From CAYVBJ01 sp964415185 (GTDB lineage Bacteria > Bacteroidota > Rhodothermia > Balneolales > Balneolaceae): 29,590 nucleotides of DNA. The notes under the pieces were generated by a model that was not told the origin of the DNA, did not search any database, and worked only from the letters and a program-made list of their open reading frames with translations. The stretch spans positions 1 through 29,590 of the forward strand of contig CAYPZI010000026.1 in the NCBI GenBank assembly GCA_964415185.1, in the 5' to 3' direction. The stretch's first letter is position 1. The number at the start of each line of letters is the position of its first letter. A program made the position numbers and the translations under genes. Shown here in pieces: positions 7,425 through 16,146 of this stretch.

Positions 7425-9876
7425 CAAGTTCTTCCTCTTCTTCTATTAAAACATCACGGGCTGTGCTGCCCTGGTAGGGGCCAACCACGCCTGCATTGTA
7501 GAGCTGATCAATAATTCTGCCTGCCCGGTTATACCCTATTTTCAGTTTGCGCTGCAACAGTGACACAGAACCCTGCTGATGCAAAACAACCACTTTGGCA
7601 GCATCTTTGAACAGTTCATCGATATCTTCAAGCGGATCGGGAATGCCCGATTCTTCATCTTCAACTACCGGCAGGTGAAAAGGTTGCCTGTATCCGCGCT
7701 GGTTACCGATAAAGGCCGTTATCCGTTCCACTTCTTCGGTTGATACAAAAGCGTTCTGAATCCGTGTCATGCCTGCACCGCTTGAAAAAAGCATATCACC
7801 GCGCCCGATCAACTGATCGGCACCGCCTGTATCCAGGATGGTTCTTGAATCGACTTTAGAAGCAACCTGGTATGCGATTCTTGCAGGAAAATTGGCTTTT
7901 ATTGTGCCTGTAATTACATTCACCGACGGGCGCTGGGTAGCCACCACAAGGTGAATTCCGATTGCACGTGCCAGTTGGGCAAGCCTTGCGATCGGTTCCT
8001 CAATTTTTTTACCTGCTGTCATCATCAGGTCTGCAAGCTCATCAATAATTACTACGATATAAGGCAGATGGCGATGGCCAAGCTCTTCATCAAGTTCTCC
8101 GTTATCGAACTTTTCATTGTACGATTTAATATCACGCACCATAGCCATCTTCAGGAGGTCATACCGTTCATCCATTTCCATTGTCACACTTTCAAGCGTC
8201 TCAAGAACCGTTGAAGTGTCTGTCACAATCGGCTCTTCGGCCCCCGGAAGCGTAGCCAGAAAATGGCTTTGTATATTCCGGTACAGTGAAAGTTCAATTT
8301 TTTTCGGATCGACCAGAATAAACTTCAAATCATCCGGATGACACTTGTAGAGCAGGCATGTAATGATTGTATTGATACCGACCGATTTACCCGATCCTGT
8401 TGCGCCGGCAATCAGGAGGTGGGGCATCCGGGTAAGATCAACCATAAAAACATCATTTTCGATGGTTTTGCCAAATGCCACAGGCAGCTCATAGTCTGTT
8501 TCTACAAATTTTCGCGTATTAATAACCGATTTTATGTAAACCGTTTCCCTTGTTCCGTTAGGCACTTCAATGCCGACCGCAGCCCGTCCCGGAATGGGAG
8601 CAATAATCCGTAGCCCGTGAGCCGCTGTTGCCATCTTGAGGTCATTGGCATAACTCTCAATCTTGCTGATTTTAACTTCCGGAGCCGGATCCAGTTCGTA
8701 AAGGGTAACCGTGGGACCCACAATTGCATTGATGGCCCGGATCTCGATTTTGTGTCTTTTCAGCTTATCCAGGATAATCCGTTTGTTCTCTTTAATCTCT
8801 TCGAGATCCACTTCATTGCCCTCATTCGGCGGTTTATCAAGCAGGTCGATTCCCGGAAATTTGTATTTGATTTCAGGAAGTTCTCTTGCTTTATCGCGAT
8901 TTAAGCGGTCAAGCTCTTTGTGGCCGGCTTCTTCATCGCCTTCGCCAATAAACACGGATATCTCTACATCCTCATCTTCTTCGTTCACGTTTTCGACTTC
9001 TGAATCTGACGTTTTTTTATCGAGTATCGCTCTTGGGGGACGTTTTTCCAGCTCTTTTTCTTCTTCAAGGTCTTTGTGAATTCTTTGCTTGTCCTCTTCC
9101 TGCGACCGGTCTACAATTTCATCAATCGAGCCGGTTTCGGCTTCTTTTCCATTACCATTTATTATTTCAAACTCGCGCTTCTGCTCCTCTTCCGCTTTTT
9201 GCTGCTGCCTGATTTTTTGCTTTTCTTCCCTGCGGCGTAACCGGCTGTCTTTTGCTTCCTGAAATTTCTGCTTCAGATCTTCAAATATTTTCTTGGTACG
9301 GTCGACGGTTTTCTGCAAATCACGGTCAACCAGTGCCAATCCTGTTATCACGATTAAAATAAATAGTATGGCAATTGAACCGATCCCGGTTATATTTTGC
9401 AGAATACGTGCAACCGCCACGCCGGAATTTCCACTCCATGCCGCTGATTCCCATTCAAAGCGGTTGTGAAACCAGCCGATGGTTGCTGAAAGCAGAATCA
9501 TTGCCCAGATCCCAAAACTCACAGGCCAAATCAGTTGTGATAGGTTCATGGTTCTGAATACATACCATCCGAAAACAAAAACAAGAACCGCTAAAATCAC
9601 ACTTGAATAACCGAATAATACATGTACAAAGAGAAATGAAATATGAGCACCCAGAACTCCCAGCCAATTGCTGACCCGCAGGGCCGGACTTTTATCAAGA
9701 GTAAACAGTGATTCTGCAGGAAGAGATTTTACTATTCCGTAATCCTCAGGGTGATAGGTAATAATACTCAGCAAAAGCAGTGAGGCAATTCCCATCAGCA
9801 GAATGCCAGCAATTTCCATTTTCCGGGTATAAGTGATTCCACTCAAAAAACCCGGTGTTTTTCGTTTATTTGCCAT
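7396..9876 (-). CDS. ftsK: DNA translocase FtsK/SpoIIIE
   Basis: An 826-residue FtsK. There are four or five membrane helices within about residues 22-190, then a highly charged Lys/Glu linker with coiled-coil character (about 190-330). The RecA-like motor has Walker A GATGSGKS at 491-498 and Walker B VVIIDE at 608-613, with HLVVATQRPSVNVITG after it. The C-terminal gamma winged-helix domain spans about 755-815 (VVVLHQQGSVSLLQRKLKIG...RDVLI) and recognises the polar KOPS-like sequences that steer translocation toward dif. All core residues are intact. FtsK couples chromosome dimer resolution and segregation to septation. The start overlaps the end of comB by 11 bases and the 3' end contains the lolA start, so it sits inside a tight operon. 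Confidence 0.97.
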   Translation of the reverse strand: MANKRKTPGFLSGITYTRKMEIAGILLMGIASLLLLSIITYHPEDYGIVKSLPAESLFTLDKSPALRVSNWLGVLGAHISFLFVHVLFGYSSVILAVLVFVFGWYVFRTMNLSQLIWPVSFGIWAMILLSATIGWFHNRFEWESAAWSGNSGVAVARILQNITGIGSIAILFILIVITGLALVDRDLQKTVDRTKKIFEDLKQKFQEAKDSRLRRREEKQKIRQQQKAEEEQKREFEIINGNGKEAETGSIDEIVDRSQEEDKQRIHKDLEEEKELEKRPPRAILDKKTSDSEVENVNEEDEDVEISVFIGEGDEEAGHKELDRLNRDKARELPEIKYKFPGIDLLDKPPNEGNEVDLEEIKENKRIILDKLKRHKIEIRAINAIVGPTVTLYELDPAPEVKISKIESYANDLKMATAAHGLRIIAPIPGRAAVGIEVPNGTRETVYIKSVINTRKFVETDYELPVAFGKTIENDVFMVDLTRMPHLLIAGATGSGKSVGINTIITCLLYKCHPDDLKFILVDPKKIELSLYRNIQSHFLATLPGAEEPIVTDTSTVLETLESVTMEMDERYDLLKMAMVRDIKSYNEKFDNGELDEELGHRHLPYIVVIIDELADLMMTAGKKIEEPIARLAQLARAIGIHLVVATQRPSVNVITGTIKANFPARIAYQVASKVDSRTILDTGGADQLIGRGDMLFSSGAGMTRIQNAFVSTEEVERITAFIGNQRGYRQPFHLPVVEDEESGIPDPLEDIDELFKDAAKVVVLHQQGSVSLLQRKLKIGYNRAGRIIDQLYNAGVVGPYQGSTARDVLIEEEEELDEIFGELNI

Positions 9877-10612
9877 ATTTATTGGTAATTATACCGTCTT
9901 TTAAAACCGGCAGCACATCTGTAGTATTATGCTGACAGCAGTAAATCGTATCATCATCGCCTGCAATATGTTTCAGCCTGACGGCGTGATTTGAATTCGT
10001 GATAGTAGATTCAATATCATGGCCATATTTTTCATGCAATCCAAATGCCACTTTAGCACCGTCACGAGCCTCGGCAAGCAGATTTCCATCAAAAAGATCA
10101 TGCACGATTTTGCCGGCCAGCAACATGTCTTCAAGAGCCATTCGGCCTTGCCAGCCGGCACACACCAAAACTATTTCCTGCTCCGTACTTTTCAATTCAT
10201 CAATCACCTTGTCAACATTCAAAAATGCCGCTATAAAGACCGAAGACGAATTTACCGACTTTTTAATTGCCTTAGTTCCGTTGGTTGTCTTGAATATAAG
10301 TGTTTTACCTGCAACTACATCCCTGCTGTACTCAAAAGGAGAATTTCCGAGATCGTAGCCCTGAATTTTTTTCCCGTCTTTTTCTCCGCAAAGCAGGTAA
10401 TTGTCAGAGTCAACGCCCTGGGCTATTTTGCTCGCTTCGGCCATGTCATCAACAGGAATTACACCTTTCGCACCATTTTGAATTGCAGTGATAATTGTAG
10501 ATGTAGCCCGGAGAACATCAATTACAATCACAACCTTGTTTCGCAACTCTTCTTCGTGAAAAGACTGTGCCGAAAAAAAAACGTCCAGGCTGCTGTAATT
10601 TTTCATAATCAT
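9866..10612 (-). CDS. comB: 2-phosphosulfolactate phosphatase
   Basis: About 248 residues. The ComB family pattern is clear: VVIVIDVLRATSTIITAI near the N-terminus, LLCGEKDG, GYDLGNSPFEY, LIFKTTNGTKAI, and VLVCAGWQGRMALEDMLLAG. The family hydrolyses (R)-2-phospho-3-sulfolactate to sulfolactate with Mg2+, a step first found in coenzyme M synthesis. In bacteria without coenzyme M the product may feed sulfolactate or sulfonate metabolism; whether that applies here is inference. The start is uncertain: GTG at 10613-10615, ATG at 10610-10612 or ATG at 10604-10606 are all in frame. It lies just downstream of gcvT and overlaps ftsK by 11 bases. Confidence 0.9.
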   Translation of the reverse strand: MIMKNYSSLDVFFSAQSFHEEELRNKVVIVIDVLRATSTIITAIQNGAKGVIPVDDMAEASKIAQGVDSDNYLLCGEKDGKKIQGYDLGNSPFEYSRDVVAGKTLIFKTTNGTKAIKKSVNSSSVFIAAFLNVDKVIDELKSTEQEIVLVCAGWQGRMALEDMLLAGKIVHDLFDGNLLAEARDGAKVAFGLHEKYGHDIESTITNSNHAVRLKHIAGDDDTIYCCQHNTTDVLPVLKDGIITNKYGK

Positions 10613-10629
10613 CACAAATCTAACAAAAA

Positions 10630-11727
10630 TTAACGGTCAATAAAGGGTGGTTTTCTTACTACGGCAGGTTTCAGTTTGTTTCGAATGGATATAAATATTT
10701 GATTTTCCTCATTAGCATGATTCATATCAACATATCCCATCCCGATTCCCTTATCAAGTGTTACCGATTGTGAACCGCTTGTTACAAACCCGGTCACAAC
10801 ACCTTTTGAATCACAAATATCGTAATCTTTCCGGGGCACCTGTTTGTCTTCGACCATTACAAATCCCACCAGTTTTCTCTCCAGCCCTTTTTCTTTCTGC
10901 TCAACCAGTGCTTTTTTACCGATAAAATCCTCTTTATCCAGTTTGGTCAGCCATCCAAGTTTTGCTTCAAGTGGGGTGGTTTCGGCTGTTATATCGTTTC
11001 CGTAAAGTGCAAAACCCATCTCAAGCCTCAGGGTATCTCTTGCTCCCAGCCCGGCAGGCTCCAGTCCGGATTCACTGCCGGATTCCATTATAGAATCCCA
11101 AATGGCTTCGGCATCTGAAGTTTCCGTATCAATATAAAGTTCAAAGCCTTTTTCACCGGTATAACCGGTCGCAGAGATAATCACATCATCTTCACCTGCC
11201 ACAACACCGGTTTCAAATGAGTAGAAACCGATATCTGCCACATTTTTCTTTGTCAGCTTCTGAAGAATACCCAAAGAGTCAGGTCCCTGTAGTGCCAGAA
11301 GTGCAGTCTTGTCCGAAACATTTACCAGCTCAGCACCCGGACGGTTGTTTTTGTTAACCCAGTTCCAGTCTTTTTCGATATTCGCTGCATTCACAACCAT
11401 CATGTAATGCTCCTTTTCAATCATGTAGATTATTAGGTCATCAACTATACCGCCGTCTTCATAACACATTACCGTATACTGGGCTTTGCCCGGATTTAAT
11501 TTTGTGACATCATTCACAGTAAGATATTGCAGCAATGCTTTTGCCTCCGGGCCACAAACCAGAAATTCGCCCATGTGCGAAACATCAAACAGGCCGGCAT
11601 GATTGCGAACAGCGGTATGTTCCGCTTTAATCCCCTTGTATTGTACAGGCATTTCAAAGCCGCCAAAATCAATCAGCCTGCCGCCCAATTCCCTGTGTTT
11701 TTGATAAAATGGAGTTCTCTTTAACAT
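10630..11727 (-). CDS. gcvT: Aminomethyltransferase (glycine cleavage T protein)
   Basis: A 365-residue GcvT of normal length. N-terminal KRTPFYQKHRELGGRLIDFG, then HTAVRNHAGLFDVSHMGEF, and the folate-site segment GGIVDDLIIY with the family's catalytic-region aspartate. ISATGYTGEKGFELYI and LGARDTLRLEMGFALYGNDI are family landmarks, and the C-terminal barrel is complete. It transfers the methylene group of the aminomethylated H protein to tetrahydrofolate, releasing ammonia. The genes for P, H and L proteins are not in this window. It heads the minus-strand block; its leader contains predicted hairpins (11774-11822). Confidence 0.96.
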   Translation of the reverse strand: MLKRTPFYQKHRELGGRLIDFGGFEMPVQYKGIKAEHTAVRNHAGLFDVSHMGEFLVCGPEAKALLQYLTVNDVTKLNPGKAQYTVMCYEDGGIVDDLIIYMIEKEHYMMVVNAANIEKDWNWVNKNNRPGAELVNVSDKTALLALQGPDSLGILQKLTKKNVADIGFYSFETGVVAGEDDVIISATGYTGEKGFELYIDTETSDAEAIWDSIMESGSESGLEPAGLGARDTLRLEMGFALYGNDITAETTPLEAKLGWLTKLDKEDFIGKKALVEQKEKGLERKLVGFVMVEDKQVPRKDYDICDSKGVVTGFVTSGSQSVTLDKGIGMGYVDMNHANEENQIFISIRNKLKPAVVRKPPFIDR

Positions 11728-11999
11728 GATCCCGATTATTTAATTTAGAATATCAATTGAACAGCTTTAGTGACCTGATAAATACAGGCCCGGTGCCCGG
11801 CTTCGGTTTCGCCCGACGGGACAATATGGTTTACCGATGTAAATGAGTTCTTTATTTTTGTACTTTAACTTGTATCTCACATGGAAGGTAAGATTTTCTG
11901 ATCACATATAAACGACCGCACGAAACTTAAGAAAGATTGAGATCGTTTAAAATAGCCGATCTAATTGGTATCTTTTAAAAAAACTTTAATCAGACTTCA
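11728..11999. promoter_or_regulatory. Divergent gcvT/mrp intergenic region
   Basis: These 272 bases separate gcvT (-) from mrp (+) and must hold promoters for both. On the gcvT side, bases 11793-11822 fold on the minus strand as a stem GTCCCG/CGGGcAC stacked on TCGG/CCGA with a GCGAAA loop; a second stem CCTG/CAGG with a 7-base loop lies at 11774-11788. On the mrp side an inverted repeat AGATCG-N11-CGATCT sits at 11940-11962. TATTTTTG at 11853-11860 fits the Bacteroidota -7 element TAnnTTTG but lacks a clear -33 partner. I could not match the leader to a known glycine or folate riboswitch. Confidence 0.4.
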
Positions 12000-13127
12000 A
12001 TGAGCTTGAACAAAGAGCAGATAATTACAGCCCTTGCACATGTATTGCATCCAGGGTACAAAAAAGACCTGGTTACCCTTGATATGATCCAGGATCTTGT
12101 TAATCAGGATAAATACATTTCGTTTACACTCGAACTTCCTGAGAAAGACGATTCCCTTGCTAACCATCTCAAAGAAAAGTGCAGGGAAGCTATCCATAAT
12201 TATATCGACAAGGAAGCGATTGTTGACATAACCACAGGTATCAATATTTCCAAAAAACGGCAACTTGATGGAGATGAAAACAGATCCGCACAGCCGAAAC
12301 AGCAGGAACCGGTTTTGAAGGGCGTTAAAAATATCATCGCTGTTGCATCAGGTAAGGGAGGCGTGGGTAAATCAACCGTTGCAGCAAACCTTGCCGTTTC
12401 ACTTGCCCGCGGCGGAGCTTCTGTTGGCCTGCTTGATACGGATATTTATGGTCCCAGCATTCCCACCATGTTTGGTGTTACCGAAAGGCCCAATATTACT
12501 ACACAAAAAAAACTCGTGCCTATAGAAAAATGCGGCGTTAAACTTGTATCCATGGGCTTTTTGGTAGATCCTGACCAGGCTATGATCTGGCGGGGCCCTA
12601 TGGTGACAAGCGCCGTTAAACAGTTTATGCAGGAGGTAGACTGGGGAGAACTGGATTACATGGTTCTTGACCTTCCGCCAGGCACGGGCGATATCCAGCT
12701 TACCATCGTCCAGACGGTACCGCTTACCGGCGCTGTGATTGTATCAACCCCACAAACTGTTGCCCTCGATGATGCGCGCAAGGGGGTTGCCATGTTTCAG
12801 AAGGTAGATGTGCCTGTTCTGGGAATCATTGAAAACATGGCTTATTTCATCCCTCCGGATATGCCTGAGAAAAAATATTACCTGTTCGGAAAACACGGAG
12901 CCCGCAAGCTTGCCTCAAAGCTTGAAGTTCCCTTTCTCGGCGAAATTCCCATCGTAGAAGAAATCAGAAAAACGGGTGATGAAGGCAAACCGGTAGTTGC
13001 TGCGAGTCCGGAATCAAAAACAGCCGAATCATTTATTGAGATCGGCCAGAGGGTTCAGCAGGCACTTGCAATTCGTAATAAAGAAAAAGAGGCGTCCAAA
13101 AAAATTGACATCAAATTTCGTCCCTGA
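12000..13127 (+). CDS. mrp: Mrp/ApbC (NBP35-type) Fe-S carrier P-loop ATPase
   Basis: A 375-residue Mrp. An N-terminal MIP18/DUF59 domain (about 1-85; ALAHVLHPGYKKDLVTLDMI) is followed by a deviant Walker A, VASGKGGVGKSTVAANLAVS (core 117-126), GLLDTDIYGPSIPTMFG, the Walker B-like segment MVLDLPPGTGDIQLTI and VSTPQTVALDDARKGVAMF. Members bind and hand on [4Fe-4S] clusters. The CxxC pair that usually follows IIENM (ENMS...CxxC in E. coli) is absent; the stretch reads YFIPPDMPEKKYYLFG. The basic tail KEKEASKKIDIKFRP ends one base before the channel gene's ATG, so the two are probably co-transcribed. Confidence 0.93.
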   Translation: MSLNKEQIITALAHVLHPGYKKDLVTLDMIQDLVNQDKYISFTLELPEKDDSLANHLKEKCREAIHNYIDKEAIVDITTGINISKKRQLDGDENRSAQPKQQEPVLKGVKNIIAVASGKGGVGKSTVAANLAVSLARGGASVGLLDTDIYGPSIPTMFGVTERPNITTQKKLVPIEKCGVKLVSMGFLVDPDQAMIWRGPMVTSAVKQFMQEVDWGELDYMVLDLPPGTGDIQLTIVQTVPLTGAVIVSTPQTVALDDARKGVAMFQKVDVPVLGIIENMAYFIPPDMPEKKYYLFGKHGARKLASKLEVPFLGEIPIVEEIRKTGDEGKPVVAASPESKTAESFIEIGQRVQQALAIRNKEKEASKKIDIKFRP

Positions 13128-13128
13128 A

Positions 13129-14238
13129 ATGAAAAAAACAATCATGTGCAGCATCCTGCTTGCATTCATTTTTTCACCTCTCAGTGCCCTATACACGGTT
13201 ACCGCCGGCCAGACATCAAATCAATCAACAACTCATTCAGGTACAAAGGTAGCAGGGACAAGAGTTGTACCGCCTTTCGTGATAAAAAATGAGGATGGTA
13301 CCTACAGCGGACTTACCATCTCCCTGATGAACCATATTTCCTCGGAATTGGATCTAACTATTGAATACATGGAAGAAGATATTGCAGGGTTGCTTCAGGG
13401 AGTTGAAGACGGAACTCTTTTCGCTTCGGCCTCTGCTCTCTCCATTACCTCCGACAGGGAAGAAACAGTTGATTTTACCCATCCCTACTTCGTATCCGGC
13501 CTGGGTATTGCTGTCTCCTATCAACCTGTGGGATTGGTTGAGTCTGTTCTTGCAATATTTTCAGCTGATTTTTTGTGGGTTCTTTTTTTACTGGCTGTTC
13601 TACTGCTTTTCTGGGGGTTGCTGGTCTGGCTATTCGAAAGAAAAGAAAACCGGGAAGAATTCGGAGGCTCAACGGTTGAAGGCATCGGAAACGGATTTTG
13701 GTGGGCGGCTGTAACCATGACCACCGTAGGGTATGGGGACAAATCACCCCGGACTCTCGGCGGCAGAATTATTGCCTTCGTCTGGATGTTTACAGCCATC
13801 ATCGTAATATCGTTTTTTACAGCTTCAATTGCCTCAAGCCTTACGGTAAATCAACTCAGTTCAACCGTTAGCGGGCCACAGGATTTGCCGCAAGCCAGGG
13901 TGGGAACACTTCAAAACTCAGCCACAGAAACCTATTTACAAAACGAAAACATACCCTCTGTAAGCTTTGATACCATCGAAGAAGGACTGCAGGCAGTTAC
14001 CGGCGATCAAATTGATGCGTTCGTACATGATGCCCCCATTATCCGTTACTATGTACAGCGCGATTACAAAAACAGTGTTCGCGTTCTGCCTGAAAGTTTT
14101 AACAAGCAATTTTACGGCATAGTCTTGCCATCCGAGAGTGAATATCGTGACCGGATAAACCGGATTATTCTTGATTACATCAAAACCAACGAGTGGAGTG
14201 AGCTTAAGTCAGAGTACATGGGAGAGGTAAATGATTAA
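13129..14238 (+). CDS. GluR0-type ligand-gated potassium channel
   Basis: A 369-residue protein starting 1 base after the mrp stop (ATG at 13129-13131; the frame is open further upstream inside mrp, but a signal peptide follows this ATG). Order: signal peptide (about 1-27); periplasmic binding half S1 (about 38-130) with ALSITSDREETVDFTHPYF, where R110 aligns with the carboxylate-binding arginine of glutamate receptors; helix M1 (about 146-170); pore loop FWWAAVTMTTVGYGDKSP with the K+ filter TVGYGD at 199-204; helix M3 (about 211-240) with SFFTASIASSLTV, similar to the receptor SYTANLAAF gate; then binding half S2 (about 250-369) with DAFVHDAPIIRYY, D301 a candidate amine ligand. This is the prokaryotic ionotropic glutamate receptor architecture. 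Ligand identity is inference. Confidence 0.88.
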   Translation: MKKTIMCSILLAFIFSPLSALYTVTAGQTSNQSTTHSGTKVAGTRVVPPFVIKNEDGTYSGLTISLMNHISSELDLTIEYMEEDIAGLLQGVEDGTLFASASALSITSDREETVDFTHPYFVSGLGIAVSYQPVGLVESVLAIFSADFLWVLFLLAVLLLFWGLLVWLFERKENREEFGGSTVEGIGNGFWWAAVTMTTVGYGDKSPRTLGGRIIAFVWMFTAIIVISFFTASIASSLTVNQLSSTVSGPQDLPQARVGTLQNSATETYLQNENIPSVSFDTIEEGLQAVTGDQIDAFVHDAPIIRYYVQRDYKNSVRVLPESFNKQFYGIVLPSESEYRDRINRIILDYIKTNEWSELKSEYMGEVND

Positions 14239-14300
14239 CATTTGGTTTATTAAAGCGGCCCGGATTAAAATCATATATCAATATTTATACCGACTCCGTC

Positions 14301-14948
14301 ATGGCAACTGAAATTTTAAAGTTAGACCAGATTTACTTTTCGTACGGCGATGAAAAATTATTTGATGACTTCAGTTTTTCTGTTAACTCAGGAGAAACCA
14401 TTGCTTTTAAGGGGGAATCAGGTACGGGAAAATCTACACTTCTTAGATTAATGATGGGATTTGAAACACCCGATGAAGGAACTGTTTACTTCCGGAATGA
14501 GCCGCTCCAAAACAACATAGTCAGGGAATTAAGAAAAGAAATGGCATGGTTGCCGCAAAACCTGAATATCGGCAGGGGAAATACGGCAAAGGTTATCGAA
14601 TTTCCCTTCACTTTTAAGGCGAATAAGAATAAATATCCCGAAGATGATCTCATTCAGGAATTACTGAACGAACTTGGCCTGAGTACCGATATACTTGAAA
14701 AGGATTTCAGCCTGCTTTCAACCGGCCAGAGGCAACGGATAGGCATACTCATCTGTCATTTGCTTGAAAGGCCGCTTATATTTCTGGATGAACCGACCTC
14801 GGCCCTGGATAATGAATCTGCAAAAAAAGCTTTCAAGCTGCTTAAAAAAGATACAACCCGGACGATTATCTTCGTCTCACATGATCCCGTATGGCTGGAA
14901 CATTGTGACCGTGTTATCGAAATTGTGCCGGTTACGGCTTCCTTGTAA
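14301..14948 (+). CDS. fetA: ABC transporter ATPase, FetA (YbbL) type
   Basis: A 215-residue ABC ATPase of FetA size. Walker A GESGTGKS (38-45), Q-loop WLPQNL (Q86), signature LSTGQRQR (139-146, with Thr for the usual first Gly), Walker B LIFLDEP (159-165) with catalytic E164, and H-loop FVSHDP. The next gene, 19 bases on, encodes the UPF0014/FetB permease. E. coli FetAB exports iron and protects against peroxide stress; the same function here is an assignment by family and pairing. It is separated from the channel gene by 62 bases with no visible terminator. Confidence 0.85.
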   Translation: MATEILKLDQIYFSYGDEKLFDDFSFSVNSGETIAFKGESGTGKSTLLRLMMGFETPDEGTVYFRNEPLQNNIVRELRKEMAWLPQNLNIGRGNTAKVIEFPFTFKANKNKYPEDDLIQELLNELGLSTDILEKDFSLLSTGQRQRIGILICHLLERPLIFLDEPTSALDNESAKKAFKLLKKDTTRTIIFVSHDPVWLEHCDRVIEIVPVTASL

Positions 14949-14967
14949 TCACATAAAAGAATAACCT

Positions 14968-15765
14968 ATGGAAATCATTCAGCTTTCCTGGTGGCAGCTT
15001 GCTATCGGCTTTTTGAGCCTTTTGGCCCCTGCGGTCATATTATGGTGGTATAAAACCGGGCTGAACAGGAAGCTTGTCACTGCCACAATCCGGATGACTC
15101 TTCAACTGTTGTTTGTTGGCTACTATCTGGAATATTTGTTTGAGTACAATAATCCCTGGTTAAACCTCGCCTGGATTTTTGTAATGGTGGCCGTAGCCGA
15201 TTTTGCAACTATCGACCGAAGCGAATTGAAGCGTTCCCGGAAACTGGTACTGCCTGTATTCGGCGCTACATTTTTCGGAATCATACTGATTGATCTCTAT
15301 TTTCTCGAATTGGTTATTCAATTGCCCCGGTTTTTGGAGGCACAGTATGCAATACCCATTACCGGAATGGTACTGGGCAATTGTCTGCGAAGCAATGTAA
15401 TCGGGATAAACGACTTTTACTATAACCTGAAAGAAAACCGTGAACAGTATCACTTCTTCCTTGCATCCGGAGCTCAAAGGTCGGAGGGGCTTTTTCCTTT
15501 TTACCAGCAGGCACTGAAACGCTCGGCAAACCCCACACTTGCAACCATGGCAACCATAGGTATTGTTTCACTGCCAGGCATGATGACCGGTCAAATTTTA
15601 GGTGGTATTTCTCCCATGACAGCCATCATGTACCAAATCATGATTATGCTTGCCATTTTTTCCGGAACCATACTTTCTGTTTTTTTGGCCATCAAATGGT
15701 CGAACAGATTTGTATTTTCAAAGAGGGATATGTTTGATGAGAATATCCTGAAAAAAAGTAACTGA
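14968..15765 (+). CDS. fetB: FetB (YbbM/UPF0014) ABC exporter permease
   Basis: A 265-residue membrane protein with about seven hydrophobic segments. UPF0014 landmarks: ATIRMTLQLLFVGYYLEYLF, YAIPITGMVLGNCLRSNV, FLASGAQRSEGLFPF and the near-invariant VSLPGMMTGQILGGISPM followed by YQIMIML. It is the permease partner of the preceding ATPase; in E. coli the pair acts as an iron exporter. Length matches the family. It is followed 13 bases later by the DksA-like gene, so they may share a transcript. Confidence 0.9.
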   Translation: MEIIQLSWWQLAIGFLSLLAPAVILWWYKTGLNRKLVTATIRMTLQLLFVGYYLEYLFEYNNPWLNLAWIFVMVAVADFATIDRSELKRSRKLVLPVFGATFFGIILIDLYFLELVIQLPRFLEAQYAIPITGMVLGNCLRSNVIGINDFYYNLKENREQYHFFLASGAQRSEGLFPFYQQALKRSANPTLATMATIGIVSLPGMMTGQILGGISPMTAIMYQIMIMLAIFSGTILSVFLAIKWSNRFVFSKRDMFDENILKKSN

Positions 15766-15778
15766 GACAGATTGCATT

Positions 15779-16117
15779 ATGACTGAAAAGGAAGTGAACG
15801 AAATTAAAGCACTGATAAAAAGTAAAATCAGCGAGACCGAAGAAGAAATTCTGGAACTTCAGGAACTGACCAAGCCGGTCTCTCCGGATAATGCTTACGG
15901 GCGTCTCTCACGAATGGATGCAATCAACAACAAGACGATCAATGAGGCAGCACTCCGGGAAAAAAAGCAGATTCTTAAAAAACTGGAACGTGCCGAAGAG
16001 CGTGCCTCAAAAGATGAACTGGGTACTTGCCTGAAATGCGGCGACGAAATACCATTCGGGCGGCTTAAAATTATGCCCTATACAACAAGATGTGTGAAAT
16101 GCGCCCGTGCCTATTAA
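15779..16117 (+). CDS. TraR/DksA-family zinc-finger protein
   Basis: A 112-residue protein. Helices at about 1-30 and 46-80 should form a coiled-coil hairpin whose tip carries SPDNAYGRLSRMDA, a variant common in this family. The C-terminal four-cysteine zinc finger is intact: CLKC (84-87) and CVKC (105-108). The family binds the RNA polymerase secondary channel and can act with ppGpp to tune transcription. The length is shorter than classic DksA (151 residues) and close to YbiI/TraR-like members, so I leave the symbol blank. Last gene of the mrp-to-fetB plus-strand run, facing hemD across 29 bases without a clear terminator hairpin. Confidence 0.85.
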   Translation: MTEKEVNEIKALIKSKISETEEEILELQELTKPVSPDNAYGRLSRMDAINNKTINEAALREKKQILKKLERAEERASKDELGTCLKCGDEIPFGRLKIMPYTTRCVKCARAY

Positions 16118-16146
16118 TGTCATGTCAACCGTAAACCCGCTAAGTT

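Noticed and set aside
10019..10633. 204-residue plus-strand open frame
   Set aside because: It lies wholly antisense to comB, which has clear family motifs; the translation shows no domain.
11940..11962. AGATCG-N11-CGATCT inverted repeat before mrp
   Set aside because: Only 6-base arms and GATC-containing; too weak to claim as an operator, so kept only in the intergenic note.
12997..13128. Upstream extension of the channel gene inside mrp
   Set aside because: The channel's signal peptide begins at the ATG at 13129, and the extension is out of frame with mrp and unlike any channel N-terminus.
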